Of a DNA stretch of 64,000 bases, positions 1-8,318 are shown piece by piece. Made by a program: the position numbers and the translations under genes. Position 1 is the stretch's first letter; each line of letters starts with the position of its first letter. The notes below the pieces were generated by a model that worked only from the letters and a program-made list of their open reading frames with translations, searched no databases and had not been told where the DNA came from. This DNA comes from Collinsella tanakaei YIT 12063. GTDB taxonomy: Bacteria > Actinomycetota > Coriobacteriia > Coriobacteriales > Coriobacteriaceae. Where the stretch lies: NCBI RefSeq assembly GCF_000225705.1, contig NZ_JH126468.1:109875-173874 (forward strand). The letters run 5' to 3'.

Positions 1-274
1 TATTCAGGCAGATGCGGGTCTCGCCGGCGATGGGGGCAAAATCATGCTTGATGCCGTCGGCGTCCATAAGCTCGCCCATGTAAGCGCCCATGTGGCCGCC
101 CATAAGGCCGGTCGCGACAACGTCGTCGCCAAGCTGGCACAGCACGCGGGAGACGTTAAGGCCCTTGCCGCCGGCGGTCTTCTTGGGAACAACGCGGTTC
201 ACGTCGTCGATGATAAGGTGGTCGAGATGATACGCGGTATCGATCGCGGGGTTCATGGTGACGGTAAGAATCAT
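1..274 (-). CDS. lacC: PfkB-family sugar-phosphate kinase, LacC-like (partial)
   Basis: N-terminal 91 codons of a PfkB-family kinase; the rest lies beyond the left edge. The start reads [17 protein letters not shown], followed by the PfkB N-terminal signature [12 protein letters not shown] and a LacC-like VNRV stretch. Such enzymes phosphorylate tagatose-6-phosphate (LacC) or fructose-1-phosphate (FruK). LacC is favoured because the next genes upstream are a LacX-like epimerase, a deacetylase and an AgaS-type isomerase, whose product would be tagatose-6-phosphate. ATG at 274 is preceded by a GAAAGGAA ribosome site. FruK cannot be excluded without the C-terminus. Confidence 0.85.
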   Translation of the reverse strand, partial: MILTVTMNPAIDTAYHLDHLIIDDVNRVVPKKTAGGKGLNVSRVLCQLGDDVVATGLMGGHMGAYMGELMDADGIKHDFAPIAGETRICLN

Positions 275-349
275 TGTCGGTTCCTTTCAGGTGGAATCAA
301 GCGGCTTGGATCCAAGCCGAGGGCATGGTTGTTGAGGCGAACGGGCGCG

Positions 350-1225
350 CTAGAAAACTTCGACGGTAAAGCTGCGCACCACGGTCTCACCGGGCTTCGC
401 GACCAAGCAGCCGCGCTTGTTCTCGAACACGTCATCCTCGTCGGAGCAAGTGGAGAGGCCTCCCCAGGGCTCGATCGCGACAAAATCGCCCTCGGGCTTG
501 CTCCAGACAATCAGATAGGGCATGTCGGGGAAGCTCACGCGAACGCCCTTTTCCTCGTCCTTCTTGACCAGCTCCACAACGCGGCTTGAAAGAACGTCGA
601 AGATGGTCTCGGCGAAATCGAACAGCTCGTGCGTCAACGGAAGGTCTCGGCCATCCATGGGGTTTTCCACGCGGTTCTCCACGTCGATCAAGCCGGTGGA
701 GGGCACGGCGCAGCAGAGCTTCTCGGCCTCATCGCTCTCGAAGCGCAGCTTGTAATCGCTATACTGCTCGCCTTCGTCCAGAGGGCAGGCAAAGCCGGGG
801 TGGCCGCCGATAAAGAACGGCATGTCCTCATGCCCCGTGTTGGCGACCTCATAGGATACGGTGAGCTTTGCGCCATCGATGGCGTAGCGGGCGGTGAGCT
901 CAAAGGGATAGGGATACTGCTCGAGCAGCTCCGGCGTGCTCTTGAGTACGAACGCGGCGGTAGTCTCATCGCCGCCGGCGAACTCGAATTCCTGCTTGCG
1001 GGCGAATCCGTGGCGCGCCAGGTTGACCTCTTTACCGGACGCGGTCACCGCATGGTTATCGCGAAGGCCGCCGCAGATGGGAAAGCAAATAGGCGCCTGC
1101 CCGCTCCAAACGGCAGGATCGCCCTGCCAGAGATACTCGCGGCCATTTGCCGCAATGGAGGTGAAGGAACCGCCGGCGCTGGTAAGCGCAACGGTAAGCT
1201 GATCGTTCTTGAGAATGTGCTCCAA
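350..1225 (-). CDS. Aldose 1-epimerase family protein, LacX-like
   Basis: 291-residue galactose-mutarotase-fold protein. Visible family features are an early ICFPICGGLRDN stretch, GHPGF in the middle and AIEPWGGLSTCSDEDD near the C-terminus, typical of LacX-type mutarotase homologues. The family interconverts anomers of sugars or sugar phosphates; LacX accompanies tagatose-pathway operons in lactic acid bacteria, which fits the LacC-like kinase 76 bp downstream. The only start consistent with the reading frame is TTG at 1225, with GAAAGG about 12 bases upstream, so the start is less certain than the identity. No substrate can be assigned from sequence. Confidence 0.85.
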   Translation of the reverse strand: MEHILKNDQLTVALTSAGGSFTSIAANGREYLWQGDPAVWSGQAPICFPICGGLRDNHAVTASGKEVNLARHGFARKQEFEFAGGDETTAAFVLKSTPELLEQYPYPFELTARYAIDGAKLTVSYEVANTGHEDMPFFIGGHPGFACPLDEGEQYSDYKLRFESDEAEKLCCAVPSTGLIDVENRVENPMDGRDLPLTHELFDFAETIFDVLSSRVVELVKKDEEKGVRVSFPDMPYLIVWSKPEGDFVAIEPWGGLSTCSDEDDVFENKRGCLVAKPGETVVRSFTVEVF

Positions 1226-1443
1226 AGCTCTGCTCTACCTTTCTTGGCTACGGGCGCGTGCCCGAGCCACGTACGGCGCCGGAACCTTTCGCCCCGGCTT
1301 ATCGATAGCTTGCCCCCAAGTACCCATGTAGCATAGCCCAGATTTGCGCCGCGCAGAAGCGGCACAGGATCTCGCCCATGCCTCATGCAAGATATTGACG
1401 CCGCGACGGACGGTTCCCATCGCGGCGCCATATTGAATTCAGT
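1226..1443. other. Intergenic gap with a weak hairpin
   Basis: 218 bases between the LacX-like gene and nagA. A GC-rich hairpin (arms GCCGCGA and TCGCGGC) lies about 1391-1416, just downstream of the nagA stop. It has no clear T-tract on the minus strand, so it may be an inefficient terminator or mRNA-stability element. No promoter or gene was recognised. Confidence 0.35.
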
Positions 1444-2604
1444 TTATGCCTTATAGACGGAAACGCCGCCCAAGTAGGTCTCGGCAAGCGTCAGGTCCTT
1501 GCCCAGAACAACAAAGTCCGCATCGCGGCCGGGACGGATGGAGCCGCACACATCGTCGATATCGTTGGCCTCAGCAGGCGCCTGGGTCGCCATGTAGATC
1601 GCCTCGGCCTTGGTGGCGATGCCCCAATCCGCAACGTTCTTGACGGCGTCCTTCATGTTAAGGATGGAACCAGCGAGAGAGCCGCCGTCCTTCAGGCGGG
1701 CGGTACCGCCGGCGACCACGACGGGCAGCTCGCCCAGGAAGTAATCGCCATCGGGCATGCCGCCGGCGCACATGCAGTCGGTGATCAGGGCGACGTGCTC
1801 GTGACCCTTAGCGTGCATGACGATGCCGGCGGAGATGGGGTTGACGTGATGACCGTCGCAGATGAGCTCGGAGAAAGACTTGTCCTGGCTGGACAGCGCG
1901 GCGCCCACCATGCCGGGCTCGCGATGGTGCAGGCCGCTCATACCGTTGTAGGTGTGGACAAAGACCTTGGCACCGGCATCGAGGCAAGCCTGGGCCTGCT
2001 CGCAAGTTGCCGCGGAGTGACCGAGGGCGACCACGACGCCGGAGGCGACGGCATCTGCGGTGAACTCGGCGGCGCCCTCATACTCGGGAGCAACGGCGAT
2101 CTTCTTTACCAGGCCGTGAGCGGCCTCCTGCCAGGCATTCAGCTTCTCCATAGTGGGAGCGGACAGGTAAGCGGGGTTCTGGGCGCCCTTGTACTTCTCA
2201 GTAAAGAAGGGACCCTCGAGGAAGATGCCCTGGATGCGGGCGTGCGGCCGGTCGTCGCCGGCCTCGACGTACTCGGCGACGCTGGCGCAGGCGCTCTCAA
2301 GCTGCTCGGTGCTCGCGGTGAGCGTGGTGGGCAGATAGCTGGTGACGCCGTTGCGCAGGATGCCGCGAGAAACGGCGGCGACGCTCTCGGCCTTGCAATC
2401 CATGATGTCGTGGTTATCGAAGCCGTGGATATGCGTATCGACGAATCCGGGGGCGATCTCGTGCCCGGAGTAGTCCAGAACCTCGCAGTCCGGAGCCTCG
2501 GTCACGTGCTCGCCAAAAACGCCGTCCTCAACCATGAGGTAGCCACCGCGGGCTACGCGGGTGGGAAGATAGAAGGCGTCTGCCTTGATTGCATAGGTGC
2601 TCAT
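1444..2604 (-). CDS. nagA: N-acetylhexosamine-6-phosphate deacetylase (NagA/AgaA)
   Basis: 386-residue amidohydrolase that removes acetate from GlcNAc-6-P or GalNAc-6-P. The metal motif VDTHIHGFD lies at residues 56-63 (His58, His60), followed by LEGPF, GHSAAT, VHTYNGMSGLHHREPG, DGHHV and the catalytic-Asp region LITDCMCAGG. Length is normal. ATG at 2604 has AGGAGA upstream. It lies between the AgaS-type isomerase and the LacX/LacC-like genes, on the same strand. Together with the mannose-family PTS upstream this suggests it acts on GalNAc-6-P (AgaA role), but the sequence alone does not separate NagA from AgaA. Confidence 0.93.
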   Translation of the reverse strand: MSTYAIKADAFYLPTRVARGGYLMVEDGVFGEHVTEAPDCEVLDYSGHEIAPGFVDTHIHGFDNHDIMDCKAESVAAVSRGILRNGVTSYLPTTLTASTEQLESACASVAEYVEAGDDRPHARIQGIFLEGPFFTEKYKGAQNPAYLSAPTMEKLNAWQEAAHGLVKKIAVAPEYEGAAEFTADAVASGVVVALGHSAATCEQAQACLDAGAKVFVHTYNGMSGLHHREPGMVGAALSSQDKSFSELICDGHHVNPISAGIVMHAKGHEHVALITDCMCAGGMPDGDYFLGELPVVVAGGTARLKDGGSLAGSILNMKDAVKNVADWGIATKAEAIYMATQAPAEANDIDDVCGSIRPGRDADFVVLGKDLTLAETYLGGVSVYKA

Positions 2605-2692
2605 TCTTGTCTCCTAACACACGTAAGATGAGCGTATATCTGCAGCTATACCCCAGTTTGCCTGAAAGGTATGGACGGCAGTGCATTAACCT

Positions 2693-2731
2693 AAAAAGAG
2701 CGCCCGCCCGTCCTGATGACTGGGCGGGCGC
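2693..2731 (-). terminator. Rho-independent terminator after agaS
   Basis: Perfect 10-bp stem, GCGCCCGCCC paired with GGGCGGGCGC, followed on the minus strand by CTCTTTTTAGG. It lies downstream of agaS and upstream of nagA, so nagA probably has its own promoter or depends on read-through. Confidence 0.85.
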
Positions 2732-2812
2732 AGAATCATTACCGCATGATGCGGTCGCGCACGTAGTGCTCAAAACCTCAAGGTAAGGCTAAGCTTGCGT
2801 GGTCGATAGCGC

Positions 2813-3979
2813 TTAGGCCTCGAAGGGGTGGATGGTGACGCCCTTGACCACGCGGTTAACGGTGCCGGTGGGAGACGGGGTGTCGGGGGTGTTGCCAACG
2901 CGGACGGAGTTCAGCAGGGAGATCACCTGGGCGAACATGACAAAGGGAAGCGCCAGGTAACCCTCGGGCAGAGCCTCGCGGCCAGCAAAGGTGAAGGACT
3001 CGCCCTCGAAAGCAGGGGTGAGGTCCTGCTGGATGGCGACGGTCTTCTGAGCGATCTCGTCACCGTTGATCTCGTTCAGGATATCGAGGTCGTACTGACG
3101 GGTGTACTCGTCGTTGTTCATGAAGACGAAGACCAGGGTCTTGTCGTCGACAAAGGACTTGGGTCCGTGGCGATAACCCATGCAGGAATCCCAAGAGGTT
3201 GCGACCAGGCCGTGAGCGAGCTCGAGAATCTTGAGCTGGGACTCCTGAGCCAGGCCCACGAAGGAGCCGGAGCCAAGATAGGTAACGCGGTTGAAATCGC
3301 CGGCCAGCATGGAGGAGATCTCCTCCTCGCGAGCAACGACCTCCTCGCCCATCTCGGCAGCCTGCTTAACCCAGGCCTCCTTGGTAGCGAGATCGGCGGA
3401 GTCGAAGATCAAGGTGGAGAGCAGCGTCATGCAGCTGTAGGAGCCAGTCATGGCAAAGCCCTTGTCATTGGCACGGGGAATCAGCAGGGTCAGGGCATCG
3501 GGGTCGTCGGCGGACTGAACGGCGAGCTTGCCCTCGGGAGCGCAGGTGATGTTGAGGAACTTGATGTTCTTCACGAATTTGCGGGCAACCTCGACGGCCG
3601 CAAGAGACTCGGGGCTGTTGCCGGAGCGGGCGAAGGATACCAGCAGGGTGGGATCCTCGGCGCGCAGGAAGTCGCGGGGAGCCGAAACGATATCGGTAGT
3701 CGCGATGGGCTTGAAATCATAGAGGTTGGTATCGCCAGCGTGGCGAAGGTAGGGGGCGCAGGTATCGCCGACGTAGTCAGAAGTACCGGCACCGGTGAAG
3801 ATGACGGACAAGCGACCCTCGCCCATGGCGCGAGCGTCGGCAAGCAGGGCGTCGATAGCGTCCTTGTTGTCCTTGTAGATGTTGAGGGTGTCCAGCCACA
3901 GCTCGGGCTGCTGCTTGATCTCGCCGGTGGTGATATCGGCACCAAGCGCCTTCAGGCTCTCAATATCCTTCTCGAACAT
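2813..3979 (-). CDS. agaS: AgaS-family SIS sugar isomerase/deaminase
   Basis: 388 residues with two SIS domains: FTGAGTSDYVGD near residue 65 and SFARSGNSPESLAAVE near residue 115 in the first, and YLGSGSFVGLAQESQLKILEL plus WDSCMGYRHGPKSF in the second. AgaS converts galactosamine-6-phosphate to tagatose-6-phosphate and ammonia. The frame can be extended two codons to TTG at 3985, but ATG at 3979 has GAGAGG eight bases upstream and is chosen. An operator-like palindrome lies at 4041-4054. The context (deacetylase downstream, GntR regulator and mannose-family PTS upstream) supports the galactosamine assignment. Confidence 0.92.
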   Translation of the reverse strand: MFEKDIESLKALGADITTGEIKQQPELWLDTLNIYKDNKDAIDALLADARAMGEGRLSVIFTGAGTSDYVGDTCAPYLRHAGDTNLYDFKPIATTDIVSAPRDFLRAEDPTLLVSFARSGNSPESLAAVEVARKFVKNIKFLNITCAPEGKLAVQSADDPDALTLLIPRANDKGFAMTGSYSCMTLLSTLIFDSADLATKEAWVKQAAEMGEEVVAREEEISSMLAGDFNRVTYLGSGSFVGLAQESQLKILELAHGLVATSWDSCMGYRHGPKSFVDDKTLVFVFMNNDEYTRQYDLDILNEINGDEIAQKTVAIQQDLTPAFEGESFTFAGREALPEGYLALPFVMFAQVISLLNSVRVGNTPDTPSPTGTVNRVVKGVTIHPFEA

Positions 3980-4018
3980 TAACAATACCTCTCTTTCCTA
4001 GAAGGCTCACTACCTTGT

Positions 4019-4054
4019 AGTATATGCCTTAAATGGTTTGCTGGTTGTAACCAG
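4019..4054 (-). promoter_or_regulatory. agaS promoter region with GntR-type operator
   Basis: CTGGTTGTAACCAG at 4041-4054 is an inverted repeat with 6-bp arms CTGGTT/AACCAG. On the minus strand TATACT (4019-4024) is a candidate -10, which puts the palindrome over the -35 region. Arms of TGGT...ACCA form are typical of NagR/DasR-like HutC-subfamily GntR operators. The same core occurs before the PTS operon at 8261-8274. Confidence 0.6.
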
Positions 4055-4091
4055 TTAACCAAAAGATAAACCTAACGAAACCGCCATATAT

Positions 4092-4823
4092 CTAGTCATT
4101 CCTATGATGGAAGACCTTGTATTTGAATTGATCCGCTCGAGCAACGGAAAGCGTGTATTCCACGATCTCGTTGCTGACGTTATACGTGGTGCGAACAAGA
4201 TCCAGCACCGGCGCGCCCTCGCTGATATCCAGCAGGCGAGCATCCGCGGGACGAGCGATGCTTGCGAAGAACTCCTCCTCTGCCACGCGGATCTTCTCGC
4301 GAAAATCCTGCTCGATAACATCGTAGAGGGGCTTCTTCTCAAGCATGGGGCGCTTGAGGGAAAGAAACTTCCTAACCGGAAGATAAGAGCGCTCGATCAT
4401 CATGGGCATGCCGTCTGCCGAGCGAAGACGCTTGAGTTTGAAAAGCTTTTCGCCGATGCGGGTGCCCATATGCTCGGCGAGGTTTTTATCAGCCTCGAAC
4501 TCGCAGAACTCCAAGATGGTGGTCTCGGGAACGCGCCCGAGTTCACGCATCTGCTCCGTAAAGCTATAGGACTGCATGAGGTTGGTGGTCTGCGCAGAGC
4601 GGTCGGCGACGAACGTGCCGCGCCCATGCTGGCGAATCACCAGGCCAAGGCGCTCAAGCTCTTGAAGAGCCAAGCGCACCGTAGTACGGGAAAGACCATA
4701 GCGCTCAGACAGCTCGCGCTCGGATGGCATAAGATCGCCGGGACGATACTCGTGGTCAATCTTCTCGGACAAAATGTCAACTAGCTGATCGTACAAAGGC
4801 TGCTTGCGCGCGCCGATTGCCAT
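4092..4823 (-). CDS. GntR-family (HutC/UTRA) transcriptional regulator
   Basis: 243 residues. A winged HTH occupies about residues 8-75 (PLYDQLVDILSEKI, then MPSERELSERYGLSRTTVRLALQELERLGLV and GRGTFV), and a UTRA effector domain about 95-235. HutC-type GntR proteins of amino-sugar operons (NagR, AgaR2 type) sense phosphorylated amino sugars. It probably represses the flanking operons through the shared CTGGTTGTAACCA palindromes at 4041-4054 and 8261-8274. ATG at 4823 follows AAGGAGG. It is separated from the PTS operon upstream by a terminator. Confidence 0.93.
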   Translation of the reverse strand: MAIGARKQPLYDQLVDILSEKIDHEYRPGDLMPSERELSERYGLSRTTVRLALQELERLGLVIRQHGRGTFVADRSAQTTNLMQSYSFTEQMRELGRVPETTILEFCEFEADKNLAEHMGTRIGEKLFKLKRLRSADGMPMMIERSYLPVRKFLSLKRPMLEKKPLYDVIEQDFREKIRVAEEEFFASIARPADARLLDISEGAPVLDLVRTTYNVSNEIVEYTLSVARADQFKYKVFHHRND

Positions 4824-4865
4824 GAGTCTTCGCCTCCTTTTCCAGTAATCGTTCCCGCAGGGGAA

Positions 4866-4903
4866 TAAAAAGGCCGTAACCCGATACGTACGAGTTACGG
4901 CCT
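4866..4903 (-). terminator. Terminator of the amino-sugar PTS operon
   Basis: AGGCCGTAAC and GTTACGGCCT form a 10-bp stem; on the minus strand it runs into TTTTTATT. It lies downstream of the IID gene. Confidence 0.88.
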
Positions 4904-4970
4904 ACATACACACACATGTAGTAAGGGGCGGTGCGCCCACATCTCTATGAGCGCACCGGGCCATAGAGCC

Positions 4971-6053
4971 TTACCAGATGCTGGGCCACAGGCCGAAGGG
5001 GCCAGCGCCAAGCAGGCCGATGATGAGCAGCAGGACGATGCCCTTGATCGGCGTGAAGTTGTGCTTAGCGAACAGGAAGTAAAGCATAAGCACGAGAGCC
5101 AGCGGAACCAGCTTGGGGAGAACCGTGTCGAGGGTGGAAGCCACGGAGTAGCTAACCTCGGTCTCGGTGACGGTACCGTAGGTAACGGAGCTCATGCCGT
5201 TGCCCAGGTCGACAACGCCGCAATCAACAGCGTTGCCATCGGCGTCAGCGGCCTTCAGGGGGTTGCCGTCGACGTCGGTGAGAGCCATGGTGCCGGGCTC
5301 AGCGGTCTCGGTGTCGATGCCCTCGAGGCCGGCGAAGTTCTCAGCATCCTCGTTGGACACGATCACGGTGTTGGCAGCGAGGCCACGGGTGGTGCCGTTG
5401 GGGATGGTGAGGTTAATCTGGGTGCCACCCATGGTGACGGTCAGAGCGCCGACGACGAAAACGCCGAGGATGGAAGCGGCGCGGGTGAACGCCTGCATGT
5501 TGGCGGTCAGAGCATCGATAGCGCCGGTACCAACCTTATAAGCCCACTTCATGAGGCCGAAGCGGCAAGCAGCCTGGGCCAGGTTGAAGATGAGAAGGAA
5601 GATGAACGGAGCCGCGATGTTGCCCTCGATAGCCATGTTCGAGGTGATACCGGCGGTGATGGGCACGAGCGTCAGCCAGAACAGGGCGTCGCCGATGCCG
5701 CCCAGAGGCGAAGCAGCGGAGATGCGGACGGCGCGGATGGTCTGGGTATCAAGCTTGTTCTGCTCGAGGGAGAGAACGATACCCATAACGAAGGTGACCA
5801 GGAACGGGTGCGTGTTGATGAAGTCCAGGTTGTGGTACATCGACGCAGCGAGGTCGTTCTTGTTGGTGTGAACCTTCTCGAGGCCGGGGATCATAGCGAA
5901 CAGCCAGCCGCCGGACTGCATGGTCTCATAGTTGAACGAGGACTGCAGCCAGTAGGAACGAAGAGCCATGCGGTTCAGCGTCTTCGAATCAACCTGCGGA
6001 GCGGGAGTAAGATCCTCATACTGTGCAGGTACAACAAACTCATTAGATGCCAT
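4971..6053 (-). CDS. PTS mannose/fructose/sorbose-family IID subunit with extra loop
   Basis: 360-residue membrane subunit of the sugar-importing PTS channel. The family signatures SYWLQSSFNYETMQSGGWLF (residues 33-52), YHNLDFINTHPFL and ASPLGGIGDALFW are clear. IID proteins are usually about 270-300 residues. The excess here is a soluble, acidic segment of roughly 95 residues (about 209-305) between the penultimate and last membrane segments, containing DVDGNPLKAADADGNAVDCG. ATG at 6053 overlaps the IIC stop by 11 bases. It is the last gene of the operon IIA-yajC-IIB-IIC-IID. Confidence 0.93.
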   Translation of the reverse strand: MASNEFVVPAQYEDLTPAPQVDSKTLNRMALRSYWLQSSFNYETMQSGGWLFAMIPGLEKVHTNKNDLAASMYHNLDFINTHPFLVTFVMGIVLSLEQNKLDTQTIRAVRISAASPLGGIGDALFWLTLVPITAGITSNMAIEGNIAAPFIFLLIFNLAQAACRFGLMKWAYKVGTGAIDALTANMQAFTRAASILGVFVVGALTVTMGGTQINLTIPNGTTRGLAANTVIVSNEDAENFAGLEGIDTETAEPGTMALTDVDGNPLKAADADGNAVDCGVVDLGNGMSSVTYGTVTETEVSYSVASTLDTVLPKLVPLALVLMLYFLFAKHNFTPIKGIVLLLIIGLLGAGPFGLWPSIW

Positions 6054-6840
6054 CGCTCATGTCACCTCCGTCAAAAGCAGCGCCCTTGAGCTCGGTCTGC
6101 TGCTGGAAGTCCCAGAAAGCGATGCCGAAGCCGATAAAGGTCAGGATAAGCAGGGCAGGGCCGGCGATAGCCGGGATGTTGACCGCGATGAGGGCGAGGC
6201 CAAAGCCCATGAAGAAGAAGCCCCACATGTCGCGGTTCATCATAATCTTCAGCAGGATTGCGAAGCCGACGAACTTCATCATGCCGCCACCAGCGGAAAG
6301 GCCGGTGTTGACCCACTCGGGGATTGCCTCGACAACAGCGTTGCCGAAGGCCTGGCCACCGATGAAGAACAGGGTGACGATAGCGGCGAAGATGAGGCCG
6401 AGGATGCACTCGGAGATGACGGTCAGGCGGGTGATCGCCTTGGTGTCAGCCTTGACGGCAGCAGCGCGGAAGGACTCAAGCATGGGAGCACGAAGCGTGA
6501 AGAACAGGGTCACGCCGTACTGACCGAGGAGCGCGAACGGGATAGCAGCAGCAACTGCAACGTTAACGTCCATGTTGAGAGAGCAAGCGAAGACAGCAGC
6601 CATGATGCCACCGATGACGGCGTTAGGCGGCTGAGCACCACCAATCGGCATGTTACCGATGGTCATCAGCTGGTAGGTACCGCCGACGACAAGACCGGTC
6701 TGCACGTCGCCGAGGATTGCGCCAACGATAGCGCCGGTGACGATGGGCTGGTACAGGGACTCGAGGAAGTCGAACTGGTCGATAGCCGCGATAAACGTGA
6801 CCACGAAGATAAGTGCGACCTGAACAAACGAGACGTCCAT
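6043..6840 (-). CDS. PTS mannose/fructose/sorbose-family IIC subunit
   Basis: 265-residue polytopic membrane protein, the other half of the PTS translocation channel. Motifs of the family are VGAILGDVQTGLVVGGTYQLMTIG and IGGAQPPNAVIGGI near residues 40-75. Upstream AAAGGAGGAGC gives a strong ribosome site. It overlaps IID downstream, which suggests translational coupling. With the agaS/nagA/GntR context it most likely imports GalNAc, galactosamine or a related amino sugar. Confidence 0.93.
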   Translation of the reverse strand: MDVSFVQVALIFVVTFIAAIDQFDFLESLYQPIVTGAIVGAILGDVQTGLVVGGTYQLMTIGNMPIGGAQPPNAVIGGIMAAVFACSLNMDVNVAVAAAIPFALLGQYGVTLFFTLRAPMLESFRAAAVKADTKAITRLTVISECILGLIFAAIVTLFFIGGQAFGNAVVEAIPEWVNTGLSAGGGMMKFVGFAILLKIMMNRDMWGFFFMGFGLALIAVNIPAIAGPALLILTFIGFGIAFWDFQQQTELKGAAFDGGDMSDGI

Positions 6841-6932
6841 CTTATGCTCCTCCTTTCAAAATTCTTTTGCAAAGAAAACTAACGATTGTGCGGAAGACTG
6901 TTAAGCCTTACGCGGCGGATACTAACGAGCGG

Positions 6933-7415
6933 TTACGAGAACAGCTTGTTGATATCCTCGACCGGCGTGCTCGGAACACGCCTGATCTCAAGCTCCACCC
7001 CCAGTTCCTGAAGCTCCTTGAAAGCAGCTACATCGGCGTCGTCGACGGCCACAGAGGTGGCTACCTGCCGCTTTCCTTCCGACATGTGCATGTTGCCGAT
7101 GTTGACCTTACGTATAGGCACTCCGCCCTTGACGAGCGTAAGCACGTCCTGCGGAGTTTCGGCCACGATAAAGATCTTCTGCTTGGGCGACGCCTTCGCG
7201 ATGATGTCGATGGTGTGCTGCAGCGAGAAGAAACGGGTGGCGACGCCGGCCGGGGCCGCCATCTTCATGAGGTTCTGACGCATGGTGTTGCCGGAAACCT
7301 CGTCGTTGGCGACGAGGATGAGGTTGGAACCCAGGGTGGAGTTCCACTGGGTCGCAACCTGACCATGAATCAGGCGGTTATCGATACGGGTGAGAAGAAT
7401 GTTGGGCTCTGCCAT
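6933..7415 (-). CDS. PTS mannose/fructose/sorbose-family IIB subunit
   Basis: 160-residue cytoplasmic phosphotransfer protein. The active-site histidine is in LTRIDNRLIHGQVATQW at residues 8-24. It passes phosphate from IIA to the incoming sugar. It lies between yajC and IIC in the operon. Length and motif are standard. Confidence 0.95.
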   Translation of the reverse strand: MAEPNILLTRIDNRLIHGQVATQWNSTLGSNLILVANDEVSGNTMRQNLMKMAAPAGVATRFFSLQHTIDIIAKASPKQKIFIVAETPQDVLTLVKGGVPIRKVNIGNMHMSEGKRQVATSVAVDDADVAAFKELQELGVELEIRRVPSTPVEDINKLFS

Positions 7416-7490
7416 GGTGATCCGTTCCTTTCGTGTACGCGATCTGGCTTATTACATCCAAAGGGTTGATGCTTTATCCCTTGAGGTGTC

Positions 7491-7775
7491 TTACTTGCTG
7501 ATCTCCTGGATTGCATAACGAGAGACGTCGAGGATTGCGCCGGAGCGAACCTTGATCTCGACCTTATCGCCGTTGACGCTCTTAACGGTTCCAAAGATGC
7601 CGCCGGCAAACATTACTTCCTGGCCGGGGGCAAGTTCGGTGTGGATCTGCTCGAAGTACTTGCTCTTCTTCTTGATGTTGGCCTTGGACCAGAAGTAGTA
7701 GACCAGGCCCATGACTGCGAGAAGAATGATCAGGGCGACGGAGGAAGCAAGGACGTTCGCTCCAAAGTCGGCCAT
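7491..7775 (-). CDS. yajC: YajC-family protein inside the PTS operon
   Basis: 94 residues: one membrane helix at about 10-28 (ASSVALIILLAVMGLVYYFW), a basic stretch, then the YajC core TELAPGQEVMFAGGIFGTVKSV. YajC is an accessory subunit of the SecDF-YajC complex, but here it sits between PTS IIA and IIB. Its ATG overlaps the IIA stop in a TAATG arrangement, so the two are translationally coupled. YajC-like genes also accompany mannose-family amino-sugar PTS loci in streptococci (hyaluronan/chondroitin loci). It may therefore help PTS membrane assembly rather than general secretion; that role is inferred. Confidence 0.9.
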   Translation of the reverse strand: MADFGANVLASSVALIILLAVMGLVYYFWSKANIKKKSKYFEQIHTELAPGQEVMFAGGIFGTVKSVNGDKVEIKVRSGAILDVSRYAIQEISK

Positions 7776-8221
7776 TAGATGCCGTCCTCGTCGAGCTCGT
7801 CAGCGTCGTCGCCGCCCATAACGGAGGCGAGGGACTGACGGGTGACGGCGGCCTGGCCAACGGTGACGGCCTGCTCGGCAAGAGCGGTCACGTCGGTGGC
7901 GCCGTTGCGAGCGAACAGGAGCTCGATGATCATCGGCAGATTGGTACCGGTGATGATCTCGATCTTGTCGACGTCGTTGGCGATCATCATCGACTGGTTA
8001 AACGGGGTGCCGCCAAGAAGGTCGACGAAGACGATAACGCCCTCCTCGCACTCGGCACGCATGGAGGTGATGGCGGAACGAAGATCATCTCCATAGGTAG
8101 CAGCCTCAGAGCCCTCAAAGGGAACGATCTGGAATGCGGGCTGGTCGCCGGCAACCATATCGAGGGCGCTCTTAAGGCCGCAGGAGAACTCTCCGTGACC
8201 CGTCAGGATAAATCCGATCAT
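7775..8221 (-). CDS. PTS mannose/fructose/sorbose-family IIA subunit
   Basis: 148 residues. The phospho-acceptor histidine is in MIGFILTGHGEFSCG (His9), and VFVDLLGGTPFNQS is the second family motif. It takes phosphate from HPr and passes it to IIB. The frame is open to 8260, but ATG at 8221 gives the standard start and has GGAGT upstream. It is the first gene of the operon, behind a strong promoter and a GntR-type operator. The stop overlaps the yajC start. Confidence 0.94.
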   Translation of the reverse strand: MIGFILTGHGEFSCGLKSALDMVAGDQPAFQIVPFEGSEAATYGDDLRSAITSMRAECEEGVIVFVDLLGGTPFNQSMMIANDVDKIEIITGTNLPMIIELLFARNGATDVTALAEQAVTVGQAAVTRQSLASVMGGDDADELDEDGI

Positions 8222-8260
8222 CCACCGACTCCTTTTCAATGTGTACGCTAAGGTGCGCAA

Positions 8261-8318
8261 CTGGTTGTAACCACGTGATAAGTGGTGCCTATATTAGCAC
8301 CGCTCAACCATTCGTCAA
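8261..8318 (-). promoter_or_regulatory. Promoter and operator of the amino-sugar PTS operon
   Basis: On the minus strand TTGACG (8313-8318) and TAATAT (8291-8296) are 16 bases apart, a good sigma-70-type promoter. Just downstream is CTGGTTGTAACCAC (8261-8274), the same core as before agaS. A further inverted repeat GGTGC...GCACC overlaps the -10. The layout fits repression by the GntR protein encoded at 4092-4823. Confidence 0.75.

Noticed and set aside
4947..6089. Long open frames on the plus strand opposite PTS, NagA, AgaS and topA genes
   Set aside because: They are antisense shadows produced by the high-GC codon pattern; their proteins have no family features.
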